Origin: Selaginella tamariscina
Taxonomy: Eukaryota > Streptophyta > Lycopodiopsida > Selaginellales > Selaginellaceae
DNA: 64,000 nucleotides
Assembly: GCA_003024785.1 (NCBI GenBank)
Contig: PUQB01000005.1
Location: 1,314,717-1,378,716 of the forward strand
Reading direction: 5' to 3'
In this document: positions 1 through 9,245 of the stretch, piece after piece
Layout: each line of letters starts with the position of its first letter
Numbering within the stretch: the first letter of the stretch is position 1
Position numbers and translations under genes: made by a program
The notes under the pieces: generated by a model
Seen by the model: the letters and a program-made list of their open reading frames with translations, nothing else
What the model was told of the DNA's origin: nothing
Database searches by the model: none

Positions 1-126
1 GCTGGCAACGAGCGAGCTGAGGGATCCGATGGTGAACACACCGTTGGTGAGGAAGGTGGTGCTGCCTCTGATGCTTACGATGAGCACCAAGGTGAAGACG
101 GCGATGAAAAGGACGAGGATGCATAA
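1..126 (+). CDS. C-terminal end of an acidic protein (partial)
   Basis: Frame 1 is open from the first base to a TAA at 124-126 and gives a 41-residue tail rich in Asp, Glu and Gly, ending EDGDEKDEDA. Such tails are common on nuclear, ribosomal and chaperone proteins, so the family cannot be named. The 5' part lies outside the window. Coding status rests on the biased acidic composition and on the clean stop followed by AT-rich sequence. Confidence 0.5.
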   Translation, partial: AGNERAEGSDGEHTVGEEGGAASDAYDEHQGEDGDEKDEDA

Positions 127-401
127 ATGACAAGGTACCTATCACTCTCTCTCAGGTCTTGTATTTCCTGTAAATAGAAAGCAGTAGATATGGAATCATG
201 TAAATGTACTATAGTCTGTTTTTCAATGTGAGCAGGACGCTTTGACTGGGAGGGAGCGGGCAATACCTCTTTTTGTACACTGGCAATATTCATTAACAAT
301 AGTTTTAATGTTGACAGTATTAACATGGTGGGGAAAGAGTGTGTATTGTAATAAAAGAAAGACTGGTGATTTGTACTGTGGGAATATACGTAGCGTTTGA
401 T

Positions 402-1314
402 TTATTTCTTATATTGTAATATGCGAATGTTGTGTGTGCATGCAGTTATTGAGAGTGGACTTGTTGACATGGTAGAGCGTCTTACGCTGGGCTCATAATC
501 GACAGCAGCTTCTGGTACGTGTCCCTGGACAATCTCATGCATTGCAGCCCTTGCAGTACCTGTCCACACCAGGTAGTTCTTGAGCACCATCTCACATCTA
601 ACTCTTGCCCAGAATGGAGGGGATTGGATTCCGCCAACGGTTGACATGGTGGCTTGATAAGAATGTCTCCTCCGAAAGTGTCCTTGGGCTTCCGCTGCTC
701 AGCATTGTGTAGTAGACATTGAGTGGCACCTTGAGCATGTCCTGCACCACGAACAAGGTAATTGTTTTAGTGCTTCTCCTCCCCAGCGCAAACGATCTCC
801 CTTTGACAGACCCCAGGCCGAATCCATTGTAAAACACTTGAAAGTTGACCTGTGCACCACCATGTCCACCTTCTTGTTTGGATTCTCAAACAGGATGGAG
901 AAGGAGGCATTGAAAGTGAAGTATGCAGCAAAGTAGTTGCCCGACTTCTGTTGTGCAACCATCTGCGCCTGCGTCACGGGTGATGCTCAACGACACGAAA
1001 CCCGCTGTAATAAGCTCAAACTCCGGAGAGACTGGCCGGAGGTATATGTACGCCGCCAGCATGACTAGGCAGGCGAGGAGAGCCAGCCACGCTACCACCT
1101 GACAAGCAATGTTTTATACATGGCATTTACAAATACAATACAATGCGGGGTGTACCTTTAGGGACAGGAAGAATCGGTCACTATGCGATGAGCAATGCCT
1201 CTCGATGGAGTCTTGCCTGAGCTGTGTCAAAATGTTTCTGATCGAGTATCCTCCTAGAGCTTCCGGGGTGGCTCGTCTTCGATTTCCAACACTGTGTCGG
1301 GAAGTCTTGGCCAC
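402..1314 (-). pseudogene. LEA_2 / NDR1-HIN1-like (NHL) membrane protein, frame-broken
   Basis: Reading the minus strand there is a hydrophobic anchor (VAWLALLACLVMLAAYIYL, about 1095-1040) followed by PVSPEFELITAGFVSL. A LEA_2-type strand pattern follows in other frames: NASFSILFENPNKKVDM, then VFYNGFGLGSVKGRSFALG, then a C-terminal block that stops near 402. This is the layout of NHL/LEA_2 proteins: a short cytosolic end, one transmembrane helix and an extracellular LEA_2 beta-sandwich. A probable upstream exon ends at about 1157 with an AAG/GT donor, and the anchor exon follows an AG near 1099. At least three frame changes (near 980, 855 and 640) are needed to read the whole domain, so the copy is either decayed or carries assembly indels. 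Family call is good; integrity is poor. Confidence 0.5.
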
Positions 1315-1683
1315 CTCCGCTGATGAGGCTGTGTTAATAACTTGCCGCCTTCATCCCCGATCCCCCGAAGCACTCCCCTGGTGGACATCCCTGTGCTAAC
1401 GGTTACATCGCGCTGCTAGCATATTCCGTCAGGATGCGAGCAGCAAAGAAACCAAGCCCGTCATTGCGCTTGCTTGGAATTGAGAGAGTGCAAGAAGCCA
1501 CAGTTTAAAGCTCTCTACAAGCAACTTGTCCGGGACACGTTCCTCGGAAATGGTCAGGTCAGATGTATGGCAAGCTGGGTGTCCCGAGGCAGCTCGGGCG
1601 GTCTTGACTTCTCCTGAGTTTATGATAAATGCTACACTCATAATGGGAAGATGCATGAGCCAAATTCAATCGTCTGCTGCTTG
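1315..1683. other. No supported gene
   Basis: Short open frames exist on both strands, but none shows a recognisable domain, splice logic or low-complexity signature. The stretch separates the broken LEA_2 gene from the PPR remnant. Confidence 0.4.
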
Positions 1684-2600
1684 ACAGGTCCTGTGAAAGA
1701 TGCATTCTCGTGGAATGTGTGATTGCTGCTTATGCTGAAAATGGGCAGCTCTGGAACACTTTATGCAATGAAACTGAATGGCTTCCGTCCAAATAGCTAC
1801 ACATTCTCAACTGTTTTAATTGCATGCACCCGTGTGTCCCATGTGAAATCGCTCCATTGCGATGTCAACGATGCCGGTCTGTCTCAAAACGCTGTGACTG
1901 CAACCCAGCTCATTGAAGCGTATCGCAGGTTTGAATGCATTAAGAGTTCTCCATCAAGTGGAAAACAAGGATGCGATTCTATGGACTGCGTTGTTATCGG
2001 CATATAGCAGGAACGGATGTCTAGAAGAAGCAAGTGCCTTGCCTGTGTAACAGCCACCGTCCAGATTTCAACACTTGGCACAAATGGTCACCTGGACCGT
2101 GCAGAAGAGATGTTCCGTAGCTTGCCACGGCTGATGACTTGTGCAAGGCTACAATGAAAGTGGCATATGCCCAATGCGGGCATCTGCAGAAATCTAGGAA
2201 AATGTTTGACACGACGGACAGGCCTCACTCTAAGTCGTGGAATGCGTGGAAAAGGAGCCCTGGAGCGAAATCGAAGGTGACTTGAGCAGCATGATTGATG
2301 CGTGTGCTGCTCTTGGAGCAAGGTCGTGCACCATTGCTTAGAATCTGGGTTGCAGCCGGATGTTGTACTGGGTACATCACTTGTGGACATGTATGGGAGG
2401 TGTGGACGCGCTCGTAGCTTGTTTGACACAATGCCGGAGAGGAACCTTTTGTCTTGGACAGCTATGATCGCAGCATGTGCACAGAACGGGCACGGCAAAG
2501 AAGCATGCATGTGCACAGAACGGGCACGGCAAAGATGCATTAGAGCTCTTCCATAGCATGCAGCTGCACGGACGCGTCGGACGGAGTAGCGGCAGATGAT
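1684..2600 (+). pseudogene. Pentatricopeptide-repeat (PPR) protein remnant
   Basis: Successive frames show PPR motifs: MKLNGFRPNSYTFSTVLIAC, an AGLSQNAVTATQLIEAY helix pair, GHLDRAEEMFRSLP, and LQPDVVLGTSLVDMYGRCG followed by ARSLFDTMPERNLLSWTAMI and AACAQNGHGKEA. The order and the P-L-S-like wording match plant PLS-class organellar RNA-binding proteins, which act in RNA editing or processing in chloroplasts and mitochondria. The motifs lie in different frames and are interrupted by stops. A 34-bp exact tandem duplication (2474-2541) shifts the frame in the last repeat; removing one copy restores GHGKDALELFHSMQLHG. No E or DYW tail is visible. I regard this as a dead fragment. Confidence 0.7.
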
Positions 2601-2856
2601 GTAGTTTTCAAGAATGTGATGTATAAGCAGGTTTATACGAGCAAAGTTGGCAGTGTTTCAAATCGATTGGGGAGGACCACGGGATGTACCTGGTGCACGC
2701 CTTTTCAGGTCGACCATATTGCATGGACAAGGATCCCTACGTTACTGAATGGCAGCAGTCTCGAACAGAATTGCAGAAAGAGTGCGATTCGGCCCCTAGG
2801 ATGAACAACTTGTCCAAGTAATACGCAGATTCTTAGATGAAGAGTATCTTGCCACC

Positions 2857-3344
2857 ATGGAGGCCAAACAAGAAAGTGACAGGATAAGGTGGCATATGGG
2901 TGCCGTCCTAGTGGCTTCGCTGTCTGTCTTGTCCATCTTGGGTTTATTCATGGTTGGCATTTACTGCAGTCTCCAGCCAAGGTTCCCTCGCCTGGAATGA
3001 CTGACGTGAGCGAATCCCAAATCGCATCTCAACAAGGTGAGCACTGTTGCAAGCAAGAAATAGATACCCTTGTTGACCTGCCTATACCAGGTGAATATTA
3101 TGCATCACTTTTCAACTTCAGCATCACTGTAAGTTGACCTGTTCGTGGAATGTTTTTGCTGGGCACGGCGATGAGCAGCAGATCGGTAAAGCTGACCCTT
3201 GTTGAGCAGGCTTTGCAAGTGCCTTTGAGGGAGGATTACAGTAGAAAGAGGGAGTTAACAAGGGGAAGTATTGCGTTTGTGGTGGAGATGGGACTCAAGG
3301 CCAAGATGTCTACATTTCTAGGCTTGAAATCGCCCTTGTTTTAG
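2857..3344 (+). pseudogene. Second LEA_2 / NHL-type gene, internally deleted and frame-broken
   Basis: An ATG at 2857 opens MEAKQESDRIRWHMG followed by a transmembrane helix (AVLVASLSVLSILGLFMVGI) and QPRFPRLE, then a TGA at 2998. One frame over, the text continues LTDVSESQIASQQ and YASLFNFSITVS, and after another break GTAMSSRSVKLTLVEQALQV and RGSIAFVVEMGLKAKM. This is the order of an NHL protein: anchor, PRFxLTDVS entry to LEA_2, NFSITVS strand, then the SSRSVKL and GSIAFxVEMG strands. The central strands (the NPN region) are missing. It is probably a relative of the minus-strand LEA_2 gene at 402-1314. Confidence 0.55.
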
Positions 3345-3446
3345 AACAGTGTTAAGTGATATTAGTTATGCTCCAACATGAACAGTGTACAGTGAATGTC
3401 GATTGCGATTGACTGGTCAGGGGTTGATTAATTGGATAGAGTGAGC

Positions 3447-4600
3447 ATGGACAAGGCTAGGCTGTTCCTTCGCGAGGAGTACGCTAGCATTGATCCAGAT
3501 CTTCCCAAATGGCTTTCAGTCTTGCGATCAGTTGGTGCAACCGAGTGCTTCCACAAACACGGCACATTTTACGACCACCTCTTGGGAGTTTACAGGATCC
3601 TAACTCTATGGGATGCTCCTGATGAAGTACGCAGATGCGGCCTCTTTCACTCGGCCTACTCCAATTCCTATGTCAATCTTGCAATCTTCCAGCCAGGCAC
3701 AGGCCGTGCACAAGTCCGCAACCTAATTGGCGACTCTGCTGAGGAGCTTGTTCATTTCTTCTGCATAGTGCCTCGCCATGAGCTCATCCATGACAAGCTC
3801 CTCTTCAGGTGAGTTCGAATTCTGTCGTGTTATGGTCTTAATTGGATGTACAGGTACACGGATGATCAACTCTTGCAAGCTGCATGTGGAGAGGGGACAA
3901 GCTGCTGTTGCCCGAGGGATTTGTGACGGTGAAGAACATCAGATCAGGGGAGGACCTCCAGGTGCCAAGGCGCATTATTGCTGCCTTCTTGATCCTCACC
4001 ATGGCAGATTTCGCGGACCAGCTCTACAATTGGCAGGACAAGCTCTTTGATAATGAGGATGGTCGGCTCGAGTTCCGTGGTAACAGATACTGGTCGCTCT
4101 GGCCCGGTAACGTGCAGCCTGGCTTGTGGATGAACTCCATTTCTCGCATGGGCCTTCTGCTACGGGCAATTCTGCGGGTAGAAGCAGGACAGAGCGGCCC
4201 ACAAATGCCTCCTGTCTTCCGTGAGTGCTCTCAACTGTTGAGACCAGAAGATGAAGTGTCGGCCAGGACACTGTATTTAGAAGCGGTTGGGGCAGACACG
4301 AAGGATAAAGGGTATGGATGGGTTGCAGAGAGGCTGCAAGGGGCATGCAAGGCCAACCCATGGATTGGGGAGCCACACTTGGTGCTTGCTCAAGTGTATT
4401 GTGTGGAGGAAATGTTTGAGGAGGCTGAGAAAGAAGCTGCCAAAGGACTTGAGAAGCTCCTGGAGTGGGGAACTGCTTGGGATAAGAGAGTTTCGTGGGA
4501 GGCATGGATTGCATGGGGAAGAGTGCTCAAAATGAATGCTCAGCAGAGGACTTGGCCGGAGACGTCATGGGGCATGATCAACCTGGGCCTGGTCAAATAG
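3447..4600 (+). CDS. DUF6817 / TPR-like protein
   Basis: Exon 1 (ATG 3447 to 3808) encodes an N-terminal DUF6817-type domain with KHGTFYDHLLGVYRIL, GLFHSAYSNSYVN and AEELVHFFCIVPRHELIHDK. Exon 2 runs to TAG at 4598-4600 and contains RRIIAAFLILTMADFADQL, WQDKLFDNEDGRLEF and a helical TPR-like tail (ANPWIGEPHLVLAQVYCVEE). The family occurs across plants and algae and its function is not established. The gene is about 360 residues if the intron is taken as 3809-3879. However, the expected continuation YTDDQLL is encoded just before that acceptor, from an AG at 3853, but out of frame with the rest. Either the acceptor has moved or one base has been lost near 3880. The start at 3447 gives MDKARLFLREEYASID; no upstream ATG is in frame. 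Confidence 0.75.
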
Positions 4601-4749
4601 ACAGCAAGTAGATAACAAATAAAACTTGGCTCTGAAACTACGCTAGTCTGCAATAATTTCAAGAACAATAATTAAAATGTTGAACTACATATCGTCTTCA
4701 GATTGCATATACTTCTCCTGCACTGCTGCAGTCGTGATCTGGTCAAGGA

Positions 4750-4753
<4 letters not shown>

Positions 4754-4785
<32 letters not shown>

Positions 4786-4797
4786 AGAGAGAGAGAA
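4754..4797. repeat. (GT)n(GA)n microsatellite
   Basis: About 14 TG units run directly into about eight GA units, just downstream of the last GPN2 exon. Similar compound runs fill many introns in the window. Confidence 0.9.
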
Positions 4798-4804
4798 AGG
4801 ATAT

Positions 4805-6095
4805 CTATAGTAGTCCCAGTTTAGGGAGCCGCAGCGAGCTTGCTGAACTCGTTATGTTTCCTTGGATGCCCGATAAGATGTACCCGTTGCATTTGTCGAC
4901 GAGTTTGACGAGATCCATCACACTTTCTTTATCCTGTACAACAACATGAAGTGACTCATACGATGGTCGAACAATTTAATACGCACCTGAATGTTAAGTG
5001 TTGTGAAACTAACAAGCGAGTAGTCCTCAACAACCTCGCAGAGAGCCTTCGTTAGCTTCCTGTAAGAAAGCTCCGCAGCTTAGCAAGCGCGCTCGCACTC
5101 GCACACGCATACAAACAAACCTGTATTTAGCCATTCGAGGATTCTGATCTACATGATCTACCAAGTAGCTCAAATCCTGAACGTCGGTGTAGAAATCCAG
5201 ATTGAAAGCTGTGGTTCTATCAGTACAAGTAATGATAAGAATAATTAAAAAAACAACATACTGAGTTTCCCATAACTTTCTATGAGATCGATTTTTGAAA
5301 AGACGTTTATGTGGGGAAGCTCCAAATGCATTGTGTTCAGCGACAAAAGCAATGCGGATATATACTTGCCAGGATCACTGCAAAGGTGAGCATCGACGAG
5401 ATGCACAGCAGCTAACTGCAACCTCATTAATGCACATCCATCAAAGATAAGAGAAGAAAGCTTACCCGGAAGTCCCATTTGCTAACCATTTCATGGATCA
5501 CACTCTTTACATTACTATGCAGCGTATAGAGCTCGACTTGTCCAGGAAATCAAAGAGAAGATAATGTTCTGGAACAAGACATGTTATTTACTAAACAGAA
5601 GAATGCCAACAGAAAACCTTTCAGAAGAGGCTGGAGTTTTTCTTGAAGCCAGTCCAGATTCCTCACAAGATAATCCATGCAGTATATCAAACCTACACAC
5701 AACAACGCATTCTGCATATGTGTAAGTAAGTTAAGAACAGCTTACCTCCATTTGGGCCCAAGCTGTGTTGGTTCATCACATCCTCCAGTTTTATGAGATC
5801 CCAAATGTTCACAGCACAATCGTATCTTCAGGTAGCAGTAAGAAACCACAAATATTTGTGCGTGCGTGTGTGTGAACAAATTTTCAGAGGATACGGAAGC
5901 CAGTCATTAGCAGGGTCCAGATTGATAACTGCTGTCTTCCTAGTGAAAAAAAAAAAAAACAATATTGGAAATGCAAAGTGCCGTGCAGTTGTAAAAATAC
6001 TACCTCCCAATTAGATGAAGAAACTGTTGCATTCCGTTGCAGTACGTAGTCTTGCCGGAGCCCGGCGGCCCGATCACAACCTGTCCGAACACCAT
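4805..6095 (-). CDS. GPN2: GPN-loop GTPase 2
   Basis: Nine exons on the minus strand can be followed by splice sites: 6095-6004, 5939-5895, 5825-5746, 5692-5618, 5568-5466, 5415-5262, 5208-5121, 5059-4987 and 4933-4805. They encode the G1 P-loop [23 protein letters not shown], the signature [13 protein letters not shown] (the Gly-Pro-Asn loop), [11 protein letters not shown] (G3), [19 protein letters not shown], and [19 protein letters not shown] (G4, SKID). GPN GTPases help assemble RNA polymerase II and import it into the nucleus. Intron 2 is a U12-type intron. One T is missing in the DFPG codons (5546-5549): exon 5 has 103 bases where phase requires 104. The last exon also loses frame twice before the expected EFSKLA and NWDYYR segments. 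Upstream and downstream exons are otherwise excellent, so I suspect assembly indels rather than a dead gene. Confidence 0.88.
5826..5894 (-). other. U12-type (minor spliceosome) GT-AG intron in GPN2
   Basis: The minus-strand donor reads GTATCCTCT right after ...CTTCC, a near-perfect match to the U12 donor consensus RTATCCTTT. No usable U2 donor keeps the frame. A branch-point-like TTTCTTACT lies about 15 bases before the AAG acceptor. Removing these 69 bases joins CC to A and gives [12 protein letters not shown], the expected family sequence. Confidence 0.75.
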
Positions 6096-6287
6096 CCAAT
6101 AACCCTAAACCTAGAATTTTAAGGCACCACGTGGCGTTTTCACTTCTTGTGAACAACGGGGGAAGGGATTGTAATGCTGTAATGCTGCCGTCTCCTTCCG
6201 CTTTGTTGCAGATAGGATTGCTTGACACGCGTCAGTAGTATTATAGCGGTCATCGCAGGAGGAACAGGGAATTTGTTGGGCAGGACA
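6096..6287. promoter_or_regulatory. Divergent promoter region between GPN2 and the OSCA-like gene
   Basis: The two start codons point away from each other and are only about 190 bp apart, so the genes share a compact bidirectional promoter region. It contains AACCCTAAACC near 6100, a telo-box-like motif common at plant housekeeping promoters. No clear TATA box is visible. Confidence 0.45.
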
Positions 6288-9245
6288 ATGGCGACGGTGC
6301 AGGATCTGATGTTATCTGCATCGATCAATGGTGGTACAACTCTGGTGTTTCTGCTAATCTTTGCATTCTTGCGGCTGCAGCCGTTTAGCGACAGGGTGTA
6401 CTATCCCAAGTGGTATATCAAAGGAGTGAGGAAAAGTCAGGATCGCAAACTTAATCTGGATCCAAGGGCCTACTTGCATTTCCTGGATTGGATGTGGGAG
6501 GCCCTTCGTATGCCGGAGCTCGAGCTGATCGATCACGCGGGACTTGATTCCGCTGTCTATCTGCGGATGTATCTCCTTGGGTAGAGTGTATTAAATGTTT
6601 CTTCTTCTAAGCACTTTGGATTTCTTTTTCCAGATTAAAGGTGTTTGTCCCTTTGACGGTTTTCGGATTTTTGATCCTTGTTCCCGTTAATGCGACCGAT
6701 ACGAAGGCTGCCGGGAAGCTTTTTTCTGCGGAAGCTGACAGGTTTTCCATAGCCAACATACAGAATGGCTCCAACAGGTTTGTTGCTGCTACTTCACTTC
6801 GCTTGAATTAAGGAGATCAATTTTCAGGCTTTGGGCACATATATTGTTAACATACTTATTCACTTTGTGGACGTGTTTTGTTCTTCACAAGGAGTACAAG
6901 ACCGTAGCTTCTATGAGATTCCGATTCTTGAAGGCACAGCCCTGTCGACCAGAACGATTTACGGTATTCTTTAATTATTTTTCTTGCTTTGTTAACATGA
7001 AACTTCCCTTTCTCGCAGGTTCTAGTTCGTCAAATCCCAGAAGACCCTGATGAAGACGTTGAATCTCACGTCGACCATTTCTTCCGTGTCAACCATCCGG
7101 ATTACTATCTCATGCATCAGGTATGGGTGACCAAGGGCATTGTATTGTAGTTTTACTTACACTCGCACGCGCCACAGGTTGTATACAATGCAAACAAGCT
7201 TGCAAAGATTGTGAAGAAGATAGAACACGTTGAGAACAAGCTAAACTATTACAAGCTTTTAGAAGCCAGAAATCCCTCCTCAAGGCCAGTTGTAAAGGTA
7301 TGCTTATTAACAAGACTCTGATGCTGCTTGTTTGTCATGTAGCATGTATTTATCGTGTCTGCTAATAGTATTATGATTTTTACGTGACAGAAAGGTTTTC
7401 TTGGTCTCAGAGGAGAGAGAGTTGATGCCATCAAATTTTACTCCTCAGAACTGGAGCGGCTTGTCGACCAGGTATGCAGCACGTCTAGATTATACTTCAG
7501 TAGTTGTTACATATAATACTGTAGGCTGCGAAGGAGAAGGATACAATCCTTGGAGACGAGAAAGCAAAACTACAGGCTGCATTTGTGACGTTTAGTTCAC
7601 GATGGGAGCAGCAGTTTGTGCTCAAACACAACAGAGCAAAGATCCAACAACATGGCTGACTGAGGTAGTTATTACTAGACATCATGCTAAGGTATATTAA
7701 TACGTGTGTTGCGTTTAACGTTTCTAGTGGGCTCCTGAACCGCGTGATGTTTACTGGAGAAATCTCCCAATCCCTTACATGGAGCTTTTCTTCCGTAGAA
7801 TAGCCATCAATGCCATAATTGTTGTGCTTGTTCTCTTCTTCCTGATCCCTGTCACCTTTGTTCAGGGCCTTGCCAACATAGATAGCATTGAGAAATCTGC
7901 CTCTTTTCTAAAGCCATCATTGAGAAGTAAGTGTGTTAGTATGTGCTACATATATATATAAATCGTCCCTTCGTATGCAGGAGATTTGTCAAGTCGATAC
8001 TGCAAGGTTTCCTACCGGGATTGGCATTGAAGCTGTTCTTGATGCTGCTTCCAAGCGTGCTGATGATCCTCTCCAAGTTAGAAGGCCACTTATCTTATTC
8101 CAAGCTGGACAGGATATCTGCGGCAAAGCATTTCTACTTTATGGTTTTTAATGTCTTCCTCGCCAGCGTACTCACAGGATCTGCTTTCGAGCAGCTCAAG
8201 TTGTTTCTGCACAAGACTGCATCAGAGTAAGTTTAAGTTCCTGTGCATAGTATACACGTCTGGTGTGTTTTTGCAGTATCTCGAGCACACTGGGCAATGC
8301 GATACCATTGAAAGCGACGTTCTTCATGTCGTATATAATGGTGGATGGATGGGCAAGTGTAGCAGGAGAAATACTAAGGCTTAAGCCGCTTCTATTTTAC
8401 CACTTTAGAAACGCTCTCTTTGTGAAGACACAGAGAGACAGAGAGAAGGCAATGGCCCCTGGTGGCCTTGGTCTCAACGTGGCTCTGTCCCATGTCGGTC
8501 TCTATTTCCTTCTCGGCGTCATTTATGCGGTCATTGCACCTTTTCTCTTGCCCTTTATCATCACGTTCTTTGCTTTTGGATATCTCGTGTACCGTCACCA
8601 GGTACGTATTCATGTGTTTGTGCGTGTGCGTGTGCGTGTGCGTGTGCGTGTGCGTGTGCGTGTGCGTGTGCGTGTGCGTGTGCGTGTGCGTGTGCGTGTG
8701 CGTGTGCGTGTGCGTGTGTAGAGCACACAGTGTGGTTCTTGTTCACAGGTAATTAACGTATATCATCCGGAGTACGAAAGTGCGGGGGGGTTCTGGCCGC
8801 ACATTCACAACAGGATTGTGGCTTCTATGCTTATCCAGCAAGTGACCCTCTTGGGACTTTTCTCCACAAAGCGAGCTGCTAAGTCTACCCCCTTTCTCAT
8901 AGGTCTCCCCATCTTGACCTTGCTCTGTCACGTGTACACCCGTAGTCGTTTTGAGTCTGCCTTCTCCAAGTTCCCCTTGGAGGTACTCTCTCTCTCTCTC
9001 TCACTCACTAACACACACAAGGTATTATATGATGCATGGTACAGGAAGCAAGGGCGAAAGATATGGTTGACAAGGTTAGGCAGCCAGATGCAGATTTCAA
9101 GTTGATGTTTCAAAATTCGTACATGCATCCAGTGTTGAGAGTGGAGGGGGATTTGGAAATGGGGCTGCGAGAATGGCAGGAGTGTGAACCCAAGCTCGTT
9201 CCTACCAAACAACGTTCCAGACGAGAGCTAGAGGCAGAGGTATAG
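6288..9245 (+). CDS. OSCA/CSC1-like hyperosmolality-gated calcium-permeable channel
   Basis: The ATG at 6288 starts MATVQDLMLSASINGGTT. Exons continue 6634-6777, 6828-6963, 7019-7120, 7178-7297, 7391-7471, 7525-7664, 7729-7926 and onward to TAG at 9243-9245. Diagnostic blocks are FAFLRLQPFSDRVYYPKWY, the RSM-like cytosolic loop with FTVLVRQIPEDPDEDVESHV, CAQTQQSKDPTTWLTEWAPE, PRDVYWRNLPIPYMELFFRR, and the pore region QGFLPGLALKLFLMLLPSVL, LKATFFMSYIMVDGWASVAG and INVYHPEYESAGGFWPHIHN. The family (DUF221/TMEM63 fold, about 11 helices) forms mechanosensitive or osmosensitive plasma-membrane cation channels. The exact subfamily is uncertain. One G is missing in TGGGGAGCA near 7603-7606, breaking SRWGAAVCAQ. 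The phase at the 7926/7981 intron also lacks one base. Otherwise the gene is complete. Confidence 0.88.
8618..8720. repeat. (GTGCGT)n hexanucleotide repeat in an OSCA-like intron
   Basis: About 16 units of GTGCGT fill most of the intron between HQ and VINVYHPEYE. Because the unit is six bases with no stop codon, all frames stay open through it and inflated ORFs result on both strands. Confidence 0.92.

Noticed and set aside
8561-8752. Opposed ORFs of His-Ala, Arg-Val and Cys-Val repeats
   Set aside because: Products of the (GTGCGT)n hexanucleotide inside a confirmed intron.
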